Part shown: one piece after another, positions 6,523 to 13,501 of the stretch | Position numbering within the stretch: position 1 is the first letter of the stretch | How the letters are laid out: each line of letters starts with the position of its first letter | Origin: an uncultured Christensenella sp. | Lineage (GTDB): Bacteria > Bacillota > Clostridia > Christensenellales > Borkfalkiaceae | Assembly: GCA_910585685.1 (NCBI GenBank) | Contig: CAJUEO010000012.1 | Location: forward strand, 1 to 27,716 | Direction: 5' to 3' | DNA: 27,716 nucleotides | The notes under the pieces: model-generated | Told to the model about the DNA's origin: nothing | The model's database searches: none | The model's input: the letters and a program-made list of their open reading frames with translations, nothing else | Position numbers and translations under genes: made by a program

Positions 6523-6554
6523 ACGGCGGAGTTTGATAATTCAAACTCCGCCGT
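6523..6554. terminator. Bidirectional terminator between convergent genes
   Basis: ACGGCGGAGTTTGA (6523-6536) and its exact complement (6541-6554) flank a 4-base loop. The left flank is A-rich and the right flank T-rich, so it can stop both the reductase operon and the converging glucokinase transcript. Confidence 0.88.
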
Positions 6555-6567
6555 ATCTTATTATATT

Positions 6568-7533
6568 TTACATTAAAAGCGCGGCTGCGCCGAAAACTCC
6601 GGCTTTATTGCCGAGCGTGGCTTTCACCACTTTAACGGGCGCATAAGTCATTCCTGCAAAAATCTCGTTGTCGAGATATTCCTGAACGGGAATTGTAAGG
6701 CGCTCCCCCTGCTCGCTTACGCCGCCGCCGAGCATAACGACCTGCGGACGAAAAATATTTACGATATTTATAATTCCGCAAGCAAGGTGCTTTATGTATT
6801 TATTTACAACATTTTTAGCCGTTTCGTCGGTATCCATATAGTCGAAAGGCGTTTTACCCGAAACCGTTTCGAGAGTGTATGTTTCCCACATCTTGCTCTC
6901 TTTATGTTCCGACATAGCCTCGCGCGTCTGTGCGATAAGTGCGCGCGCCGAAGCATAGCGCTCATAACAGCCGCGTCGACCGCAGGTGCATTTTTCCCCG
7001 TCCTCGGCAATTACCATATGACCTATTTCGGTACCGGCTGAATTGCCGCCCTCGAACAGTTTACCGCCGATTACTATGCCGCCGCCGACGCCCGTACCGA
7101 GCGTTACAAGCACGCTGTCTTCGAACTTTTTACCGGCGCCGAACTTCGCTTCACCGAGAGCCGCGGCATTCGCGTCGTTGGTGATTTTAACGGGCAAGCC
7201 CACGCGTTCGGATACTTCGGTTGCAAGGGGGTAATATTTCAAATTCAAATTACCTGCAAACACAACCATTCCGTTTTTACTGTCGATAAGTCCGGGACAA
7301 CCTATACCTATTCCCGAAATTTCACGCTTTACGATATCGACCGACGAGAGCATACTATTTATAAGGTCTACGATATTGCTCATCATAGCCTCTTCACCCT
7401 TATCCGCGTCGGTGGGCACACTGCCCTCGGCAAGAACGTTACCCAAGCCGTTGATAATTACGCCTTTAATGCCCGTGCCGCCTATATCTATGCCAATAAA
7501 CTTTTTTACTATATTTCTCAAATCATTAATCAT
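6568..7533 (-). CDS. glk: ROK-family glucokinase
   Basis: The 321-residue protein fits the ROK family of sugar kinases, most likely glucokinase (glucose + ATP to glucose 6-phosphate). It has the phosphate-binding motif GIDIGGTGIKG (14-24), the catalytic aspartate D120 in TNDANAAALGE, the second glycine-rich loop TLGTGVGGGIVIGG, the substrate glutamate and histidine in EIGHM (169-173), and the ROK zinc motif CxCGxxGCxE (C182, C184, C189). There is no helix-turn-helix N-terminus, so it is an enzyme and not a ROK repressor. Family members often begin nearer KKFIGIDIGGT, so the first nine residues are a short extension; no better start codon is available. The ATG is one base beyond the stop of the glycosyltransferase gene, with AGG in front, so the two are cotranscribed. 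It would phosphorylate glucose released by the GH3 enzyme encoded upstream. Confidence 0.93.
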   Translation of the reverse strand: MINDLRNIVKKFIGIDIGGTGIKGVIINGLGNVLAEGSVPTDADKGEEAMMSNIVDLINSMLSSVDIVKREISGIGIGCPGLIDSKNGMVVFAGNLNLKYYPLATEVSERVGLPVKITNDANAAALGEAKFGAGKKFEDSVLVTLGTGVGGGIVIGGKLFEGGNSAGTEIGHMVIAEDGEKCTCGRRGCYERYASARALIAQTREAMSEHKESKMWETYTLETVSGKTPFDYMDTDETAKNVVNKYIKHLACGIINIVNIFRPQVVMLGGGVSEQGERLTIPVQEYLDNEIFAGMTYAPVKVVKATLGNKAGVFGAAALLM

Positions 7534-7534
7534 A

Positions 7535-8560
7535 TCAGCCTAACTTTATCCTTTTGCAGAGGATATTATATCCTATAGTCATTATCCAGCCGCGCACACG
7601 GAAGGGAAGAAAATTGACCGCAGTCGCGTACGAACGGTATCTGAGTTTTTTGTAAAGTTTTTTATCGTGTTGTTTTATATATTTCCACAGCTCTTTAAGC
7701 GCAATTTTTCTCTCTTTCGAGCACACTGCACATGTAAAGAACATTGCGGTCATAAGTATAGCCTGCAATGAATGCCACATATACCTCTTTAACCCTTTGG
7801 GCATCTTTTTAATTTCGTCCCAAGTGTACGAGTCTACGAGGCAACGCATAACGCGAAGCTGCATTTCATAGCGTTTGACAATATTATTGATATTTACCGA
7901 TTGATCCGCTCTGCCTATAAAATAATGGTACAGATCAATATTCAGATAGCAGATTGACTTCATATACGGCAGAGGTCTGTATGCGTACAGCTCGTCGACG
8001 TAGAAAGTGTGTTCGGGCAAAACCGTACCGCTTTCCAAGACTTTTTCACGCTTATAAAGCAACGCGTGCATAAGCATCATGTGGGAGTATTTGAATTTTT
8101 TAACATTTTCCCAACCGAAAATGACGTTTTGCGGCATTTTCTTTTCATAGCTTGAAACGTGTTTGGTTCCGTCGCTGACCTTGTCGTAGATAAAGTTTGT
8201 AACGTACAGATCGGGCAAAGTATTTTCCGCCAGATGACGTTTGATAGTATCAAGCAATATTTTAAGAGCGTCGGTATCAAGCCAATCGTCCGAGTCTACA
8301 ACTTTATAATAAAGACCCGTTGCAGTTTGAAGTCCGGCATTTACGCCCGAACCGTGACCGCCGTTTTCTTTGTCGACGACTTTGACAATTTCGGGATAGC
8401 GCGCTTTATAATCGTTTGCAATATTGATAGTTTCATCCTTAGAGCCGTCGTTGACAATAATAATTTCAACGTCGTCACCGCCCGTAAGAATGCTGTCTAT
8501 ACAGTTTTTCATATACGCCTGCGAGTTGTAGCAAGGCACAGTAAAGCTTATCAGTTTCAT
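7535..8560 (-). CDS. Glycosyltransferase family 2
   Basis: This 341-residue protein has the GT-A fold of family 2 glycosyltransferases: the start MKLISFTVPCYNSQAYM, the nucleotide-sugar aspartate D38 in IVNDGSKDET, KENGGHGSGVNAGL (64-77), and the metal-binding DSDDW (89-93). The C-terminal part (YTWDEIKKMPKGLKRYMW and a hydrophobic stretch ILMTAMFFTCAVC) suggests membrane association at the cytoplasmic face. An upstream in-frame ATG (8596) is rejected because it overlaps the -10 box of the promoter. The ATG at 8560 has AAGGA 11 bases before it. The gene is cotranscribed with glucokinase. The acceptor and product are unknown; a cell-surface polysaccharide or glycolipid is the usual role of this type. 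Confidence 0.9.
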   Translation of the reverse strand: MKLISFTVPCYNSQAYMKNCIDSILTGGDDVEIIIVNDGSKDETINIANDYKARYPEIVKVVDKENGGHGSGVNAGLQTATGLYYKVVDSDDWLDTDALKILLDTIKRHLAENTLPDLYVTNFIYDKVSDGTKHVSSYEKKMPQNVIFGWENVKKFKYSHMMLMHALLYKREKVLESGTVLPEHTFYVDELYAYRPLPYMKSICYLNIDLYHYFIGRADQSVNINNIVKRYEMQLRVMRCLVDSYTWDEIKKMPKGLKRYMWHSLQAILMTAMFFTCAVCSKERKIALKELWKYIKQHDKKLYKKLRYRSYATAVNFLPFRVRGWIMTIGYNILCKRIKLG

Positions 8561-8582
8561 TACATTATTATTCCTTACAATC

Positions 8583-8614
8583 GGGTTTGTATGCATTATA
8601 TCACATACAAACCC
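8583..8614. promoter_or_regulatory. 32-base palindrome over the glycosyltransferase promoter
   Basis: GGGTTTGTATG (8583-8593) and its exact complement (8604-8614) are separated by 10 bases that include the -10 box of the glycosyltransferase-glucokinase promoter. No T-tract follows, so it is more like an operator for a dimeric repressor than a terminator. Confidence 0.6.
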
Positions 8615-8623
8615 TTTTGTAAA
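8595..8623 (-). promoter_or_regulatory. Promoter of the glycosyltransferase-glucokinase operon
   Basis: On the minus strand TTTACA (8623-8618) and TATAAT (8600-8595) are 17 bases apart, with a TG-type extended -10. It lies just after the symporter stop, so the pair is separable from the GH3-symporter operon. Confidence 0.8.
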
Positions 8624-8639
8624 GTTATATTATTATTTA

Positions 8640-10700
8640 TTAGAGTGCAGACTTACCGTTTGCTTCTCTTATCTTGTTGAATTCAACGAGGACGGCTGCA
8701 TCTCTCTTGTCGAGTTTTTCCTGCTTAGCTTTGGCTTTTTCTTCAAGCTTAGCCTTTTCTTCGGGGCTCAACGCGTCGTATTTAGCCTGTTTTTCCTTTT
8801 CTTTTTCGGCTTTCTTAGCGTCGGATTCTGCCTTTTTAGCGTCGGCTTTGGCTTGCTTTTCTGCCTCTGCTTTCTCTATCTTGGCAACTTCTGCGTCATA
8901 GTCAAGACCCTTCTTCTCGCACTTCTTTTTAAGTTCGTCAAGCTTAGCCTGTTCTGCAACGCGGTCAGCTTCAGCCTCTTCTTCGGCAAGTCTTGTAGCA
9001 GGGTCTACAAACTCTCTGCCCTCTGCCTCTGCCGCAGCTTTCTGATCGACTATAATTGCCTTATGGTCAAGTCCGGAGAACTTTTCAACGCCCATAAATA
9101 CGAATATCAATGCGATGAGCGCATAGCATACGGTTTCACCGCCGATGAATATCCAGAGCATTGCCGTCTGAATTTCGGGGCTGGAAATGTGTCCGGCTGC
9201 CGCGTCGTAACCCGTTCCGGTAAGAGCAACGTTCAAAACCGTTGTTGCGATACCCGTCATACCTGCCATAATAGCGCCGTAGACAGTCATAGTCAAACCG
9301 TCTGTACGGATACCGTGAATTGCTTCCTGGTGGTCGAGAATATCTGCAAGCAATGCGAGCGAAAGATACATTGCAGGGGTCGAGCCGAGAGCTTTAACCA
9401 CGAACGACGCGGTAACAACCATAAAGTCGTTGGGAGCGATGAAGCCTATTGCGCCGCCGATTGTAGATAAAATCGCACCGAAGAGAATTGCTTTGCCCTT
9501 ACCTATTTTATTTGAAAGCGGCCAAGCGATTACCATACCGATAGCTGTGGGTATTGCGCCGATAATCGAAAGCGTACCCTGCAGTGCGCCGCCGTATGCA
9601 ACCGAGTATTGACCTTTTTCGTCGGCGAACATAGTGTAGCAATAATATGTTTGCGATACGTTTTTAAGCATACCGCCGAGCTGATACAGGAAGAAGAAAA
9701 TTAAAATTATCCACCAGAACTTATCTTTTAAGCAAGCTTTAGCCTGTCTGGAAATGGGGGCAGCTTTCTTTTCTTCAAGCGAGCCGCTGTTCAAGGATTC
9801 TTCGGTTACACGTTCGCGGGTAAAGAAATACTCGATTACTGCGCCCAAGAAAGTTATGATAATAAGAGCGATAACGAATATTTTCCAGTTGTTGAAAGAT
9901 TTCTGCGAGTCAAGGTAAGCAACGTTTGTCAACTTGTTTACTATCTGGGTAATTGCGCCATCCGCATTTACGGTTGCGAGAGCGACAACAACGCCGCCTA
10001 CCAAAATTTCAGCCTGACCGTCGACTGCGGCATTCATTACATATCCCTGTAACTCCGCAATTTTTGCAGGGTCAACCTGGTTTACAAACAACAAACTGAG
10101 GAAGAACGGAAGAACCATCGAGCAAAGACCCATTGCCGCAAGAGCCGTGGCATTGGATATGGTTGCAAGGAGCGACCTGTCTTTACTGCTGCGCGTTGAA
10201 AGGTTTACAAGCGCGGAGTGCGGTGTGAAATAGAGAGGATAAGCCACTGCGAACCAGAGGTTATAACCTATTGCAATCAACACAAGAAGCGCCACGTTGT
10301 TTGCGCCGGCTTCCATACTTTCGGGGAAGGGGGTAAACACGAACAGGAACAACAGCGCTATAATGCTGACGGGGATAGACAATAAGATAATAGGTCTTGC
10401 CTTGCCGGCTTTAGTTCTGCTGTGGTCCATAAGTCTTCCGACAAGAATGTTGCCGAGAACTACGAATACTACCGAAATGAGCGGCAGCCAATTGAAGAAC
10501 CAGCTTGCCCAAGTGGTAATGCCGAGTACGTCGGACATATACCTGTTGAAGTTACCCGATAAAATCGAGTTAGCCAAAAGTGCCAAAGTCGGTCCTATGA
10601 AGTAGCCCAACGCTCCTTCGGGGAACAACTTTGTGTTTGCCGATTTAATCTTTGTGGATAAAAGCGGCGTTTCGAAAATGCTCTTTTTTGTTTTTTCCAT
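8640..10700 (-). CDS. GPH-family sugar:cation symporter with charged C-terminal extension
   Basis: Residues 1-545 form a twelve-helix transporter of the glycoside-pentoside-hexuronide:cation symporter family (MFS superfamily). The family loop GRLMDHSRTKAGKARP follows the second or third helix (88-103), with cation-site aspartate D92. Two parts are unusual. A loop of about 65 residues (206-271) separates the two six-helix halves, with a non-polar glycine/valine-rich stretch inside. After the last helix there is a 120-150 residue tail made almost only of Ala, Lys, Glu, Asp and Gln, predicted to be helical or coiled-coil and cytoplasmic. Known GPH transporters such as LacS carry an EIIA-like domain there; this tail is not that. 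AAGGAG precedes the ATG. The gene follows the GH3 beta-glucosidase with 92 bases between, and is probably the importer of the glycoside that enzyme cleaves. Confidence 0.9.
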   Translation of the reverse strand: MEKTKKSIFETPLLSTKIKSANTKLFPEGALGYFIGPTLALLANSILSGNFNRYMSDVLGITTWASWFFNWLPLISVVFVVLGNILVGRLMDHSRTKAGKARPIILLSIPVSIIALLFLFVFTPFPESMEAGANNVALLVLIAIGYNLWFAVAYPLYFTPHSALVNLSTRSSKDRSLLATISNATALAAMGLCSMVLPFFLSLLFVNQVDPAKIAELQGYVMNAAVDGQAEILVGGVVVALATVNADGAITQIVNKLTNVAYLDSQKSFNNWKIFVIALIIITFLGAVIEYFFTRERVTEESLNSGSLEEKKAAPISRQAKACLKDKFWWIILIFFFLYQLGGMLKNVSQTYYCYTMFADEKGQYSVAYGGALQGTLSIIGAIPTAIGMVIAWPLSNKIGKGKAILFGAILSTIGGAIGFIAPNDFMVVTASFVVKALGSTPAMYLSLALLADILDHQEAIHGIRTDGLTMTVYGAIMAGMTGIATTVLNVALTGTGYDAAAGHISSPEIQTAMLWIFIGGETVCYALIALIFVFMGVEKFSGLDHKAIIVDQKAAAEAEGREFVDPATRLAEEEAEADRVAEQAKLDELKKKCEKKGLDYDAEVAKIEKAEAEKQAKADAKKAESDAKKAEKEKEKQAKYDALSPEEKAKLEEKAKAKQEKLDKRDAAVLVEFNKIREANGKSAL

Positions 10701-10748
10701 TTTCCTGCTCCTTAAAAATTTTTAAATTTATAAATATCACGGCAAACG

Positions 10749-10774
10749 GCTTGCACGGACAATTCCGTGCAAGC
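10749..10774 (-). other. Stem-loop between the beta-glucosidase and symporter genes
   Basis: GCTTGCACGG (10749-10758) and its exact complement (10765-10774) enclose a 6-base loop, with a further ACGG/CCGT pair outside. No T-run follows in the direction of transcription, so it may be an mRNA-stabilising or partial-attenuation element setting the ratio of enzyme to transporter. Confidence 0.6.
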
Positions 10775-10792
10775 GTAAACCGTAATTATTTT

Positions 10793-13222
10793 TTATTTTT
10801 TTGCTTTTTTAGCTTTTTTGTCGGGTTTTTGTTTTTTGACCTTTTCTTTGGAGAGGAACGTTCCCAATCCCTTAAAGAAATGTCCGTTGAACATCAAAAG
10901 AAGTCCCTCCATTTGACGCCTTGAAAAACCTGCGAATTTGGACATACCGCGCACGGGCTGGTGCAACATACCCATAACCAAGGTGTTTGCCATTGTGCGG
11001 TTGCCGAACGCTTTAAAGAAACCTATTGCAAAGCGGATAGCCCACGAGAAGAACCTGCCCGTCCAGCCCCTTGAATATCTCAAGTCGGAGATAGTGCAGT
11101 TCTCGTGAATGACCATTCTCGTCTTTCTCTTGTTATAGAACTTATAGCCTGCCTGAGGAATTTCACGACCGAGCAACGCCTTAAACTCTTCGTCACCGAC
11201 GTTAGCCACTTTTCCGCTGTAATAGGACTGTAACTGCGCCATATCATAGGGGCAATCGTCAGTCGTGCCCTTTTGTTCAACGACTGCTTCAAGCCTTATG
11301 TCCTCGATACTTGCGCCTATGTAAATCTGATACTCTCCGCCTTCGACTTCCCACTTATTTGTCTTTACGTTGAAGTAACGGAATGTTTTATCGTCGAAAG
11401 GAATAGTAACCTTTACGCTTTCTCCTACCTTTACAAAGACCTTTTTAAAGCCTTTAAGCTCCTTATTGGGACGGAAAATTTTGCCGTCCTTCTTGCCGAC
11501 GTAGAGCTGAGCGACTTCGGCGCCGTCTACGCTGCCCGTATTGGTTATAGTAAAGCTGACGCCCTTATCGTCGACAGAAATATCCGAGTAGCCGAACGTC
11601 GTGTAAGAAAGTCCGTAGCCGAACGGGTAAGAAACCTTGACGCCTGCCGTATCGAAATAGCGGTAACCGATATACAGACCCTCGCGGTATTCCACAGTCA
11701 TCTGCTTGCCGGGGAAATGCGAAGCCGAAGCGCAGTCCTCATACTTGACGGGGAAAGTTTCGGCAAGTTTACCCGAAGGATTGACTTTTCCGACAAGTAC
11801 GTCGGCAATCGCTTCTGCGCCTGCCTGACCTGAAAGGCAGGGATAAACTATAGCGTCTGCACTCTCGCACCAGGTAGTTTCTACCGAGCTGCCGCAGAAG
11901 AGCACGACTATTACCTTTTTGCAAGCCTGTCTGACTTGATTGTAAAGAGTGATTTGGTTTTGAGGAATTTTGATATGTTCTCTGTCAAGTCCCTCCGCTT
12001 CGGAAACTTCGTCAAGTCCGAGGCAAAGTATAGCCACTTCGGCTTTTTTTGCAAGCTTGACAGCCTTTTTGACAAGTCCGTTTTTCTTTTTGCCGTAACG
12101 GTTAAAGCCCTGTTCGTAGCCGACGAAATTGAAAGCCGACTTATGCTCTAACAATGATGTGAGCTTAGTGGGGTTGACTATCGACGAACCCGCGCCCTGA
12201 TAACGGGGCTTACTTGCAAAGTCACCTATTATAGCAACCTTTTCGTTGTTTACAAGGGGAAGTATGCCCTCGTTTTTAAGAAGAACTATACTCTCCTCGG
12301 CGCACTTTCTTGCAAGCGCGTTGTGCTTGTCAACGTCGAACTTTTCACCCATCTTGTGAGCGGAAGTCTGTTCGATTAATTTTAAAACTATTTTTACGCT
12401 CTCGTCGACGTACTTAATATCGAGCGTTCCGTTTTCGACGGCTTTTACTACGTCGTCCGCGCCGTAGCGGCAAGCAGGCATTTCGATATTGCTACCTGCA
12501 ACGGTGGAAGCGACCTTGTTGTTACAGCCTGCCCAGTCGGAAATTACCGCTCCGTCAAAGCCCCACTCACCGCGGAGAATATCGCGAAGCAGGTGAATAC
12601 TTTCATCTGCGTACTCACCGTTAACCATATTGTAAGAGGACATTATGGACTTTGTGCCGCCCTCTTTGACCGCCATTTCGAAAGCCATAAGGTATATTTC
12701 ACGCAGGGTACGTTCGTCGATTACCGAGTCGGTAGCCATACGCCTTTCTTCCTGATTGTTTGCGGCATAGTGCTTTACGCACGCCGAAGTGCCGCTTTCC
12801 TGAATACCCCTTATGTAAGCCGCGGACATTTTACCTGCAAGATAGGGGTCCTCGGAGAAATACTCGAAGTTTCTGCCGCAACGGGGATTGCGCTTCATAC
12901 ATGTGCCGGGGCCCAAAAGAACGTTTACGTTCATCGAAGCCGCCTCGTTGCCGAGTGCGCGACCCATCTCTTCACCAAGTTCCTCGTTCCAGCTGTTTGC
13001 CATAGTGGCAGCCGTGGGGAAACAGGTTGCAGGAATACTTGCGTTAAGACCGAGGTGGTCTGCCGCAGCTGCCTGTTTTCTGAGTCCGTGAGGGCCGTCC
13101 GAAAGGAACATCGACGGAATGCCGAGTTCGGGAATGTCGCGCGTCTGCCAGAAATCTTTACCTGTAAGCAGGTCGGCTTTTTGGCGCAACGTAAGTTGAC
13201 TGATTATGCTTTCAATATCCAC
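10793..13222 (-). CDS. Glycoside hydrolase family 3 beta-glucosidase (intracellular)
   Basis: The 809-residue protein has the full GH3 layout: a TIM barrel with SDGPHGLRKQ (41-50), LLGPGTCMKRNPRCGRNFEYFSED (102-125, split here only by reading), and KH at 150-151. The nucleophile aspartate D229 is in VISDWAG. The alpha/beta sandwich follows (KNEGILPL to about 520), with IIVVLFCGSSVETTW-type strands, and then a fibronectin-III-like domain (YPFGYGLSYTTF onward). There is no signal peptide, so it should act on imported substrate. After about residue 690 there is a C-terminal region with hydrophobic and aromatic helices (RFFSWAIRFAIGFFKAFG) and a tail of Lys, Ala and Pro ending KKAKKAKK. Translation starts at GTG, 5 bases after GGAGG; the overlapping ATG is out of frame. 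It is the first gene of an operon with the symporter. Exact linkage specificity is not determinable. Confidence 0.94.
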   Translation of the reverse strand: MDIESIISQLTLRQKADLLTGKDFWQTRDIPELGIPSMFLSDGPHGLRKQAAAADHLGLNASIPATCFPTAATMANSWNEELGEEMGRALGNEAASMNVNVLLGPGTCMKRNPRCGRNFEYFSEDPYLAGKMSAAYIRGIQESGTSACVKHYAANNQEERRMATDSVIDERTLREIYLMAFEMAVKEGGTKSIMSSYNMVNGEYADESIHLLRDILRGEWGFDGAVISDWAGCNNKVASTVAGSNIEMPACRYGADDVVKAVENGTLDIKYVDESVKIVLKLIEQTSAHKMGEKFDVDKHNALARKCAEESIVLLKNEGILPLVNNEKVAIIGDFASKPRYQGAGSSIVNPTKLTSLLEHKSAFNFVGYEQGFNRYGKKKNGLVKKAVKLAKKAEVAILCLGLDEVSEAEGLDREHIKIPQNQITLYNQVRQACKKVIVVLFCGSSVETTWCESADAIVYPCLSGQAGAEAIADVLVGKVNPSGKLAETFPVKYEDCASASHFPGKQMTVEYREGLYIGYRYFDTAGVKVSYPFGYGLSYTTFGYSDISVDDKGVSFTITNTGSVDGAEVAQLYVGKKDGKIFRPNKELKGFKKVFVKVGESVKVTIPFDDKTFRYFNVKTNKWEVEGGEYQIYIGASIEDIRLEAVVEQKGTTDDCPYDMAQLQSYYSGKVANVGDEEFKALLGREIPQAGYKFYNKRKTRMVIHENCTISDLRYSRGWTGRFFSWAIRFAIGFFKAFGNRTMANTLVMGMLHQPVRGMSKFAGFSRRQMEGLLLMFNGHFFKGLGTFLSKEKVKKQKPDKKAKKAKK

Positions 13223-13260
13223 ATTTTCCTCCGATAATTAGATATTATTTTATTTATATA

Positions 13261-13289
13261 AGTATAACAGCTAAAACGCCGTTTGTAAA
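13261..13289 (-). promoter_or_regulatory. Promoter of the beta-glucosidase-symporter operon
   Basis: On the minus strand TTTACA (13289-13284), 17 bases, TATACT (13266-13261). The spacer contains the palindrome AAACG-C-CGTTT (13274-13284), a possible repressor contact. Confidence 0.78.
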
Positions 13290-13343
13290 CAAAATTCTAT
13301 CACACTATTTTAAAAAAATAAAGTAGTTTTTCATCATTTGTTC

Positions 13344-13427
13344 ATTTTTTGACATAAACGGTAATTTAATGACCGATAATTATGGTAGTTTTGTTAAATT
13401 TAATGACAAATTCACACTTTTTATGAC
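13344..13427. repeat. Four spaced T-rich GAC motifs upstream of the GH3 promoter
   Basis: In the 277-base gap before the topoisomerase genes, TTTTTTGAC (ending 13353), AATTTAATGAC (13363-13373), AATTTAATGAC (13397-13407) and TTTTTATGAC (ending 13427) share a T-rich stem and GAC. They are spaced 20, 34 and 20 bases. They lie about 55-140 bases upstream of the GH3 -35 box and could bind an activator. The rest of the gap holds only the promoter and a terminator. Confidence 0.35.
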
Positions 13428-13461
13428 AATATACATTTTATCATTTAAAATTAAGACACAA

Positions 13462-13501
13462 AAAGAAGCGCCTTTCGACAAAAATCGAAAGGCGCTTCTT
13501 T
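13462..13501 (-). terminator. Terminator of the topoisomerase operon
   Basis: AAAGAAGCGCCTTTCGA (13462-13478) and its exact complement (13485-13501) form a 17-base-pair hairpin with a 6-base loop, ending in T residues on the minus strand. It overlaps the stop codon of the A-subunit gene. Confidence 0.92.

Noticed and set aside
8597..8614. Terminator of the symporter gene
   Set aside because: The palindrome overlaps a -10 box and has no T-tract on the minus strand.
8674..8901. Ala/Ser-rich plus-strand open frame resembling a signal or membrane peptide
   Set aside because: It is the complement of the Lys/Ala-rich tail of the symporter, which explains its composition.
12593..13237. 214-codon plus-strand open frame
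   Set aside because: Antisense to the conserved N-terminal half of the GH3 gene, without ribosome binding site or recognisable protein features.
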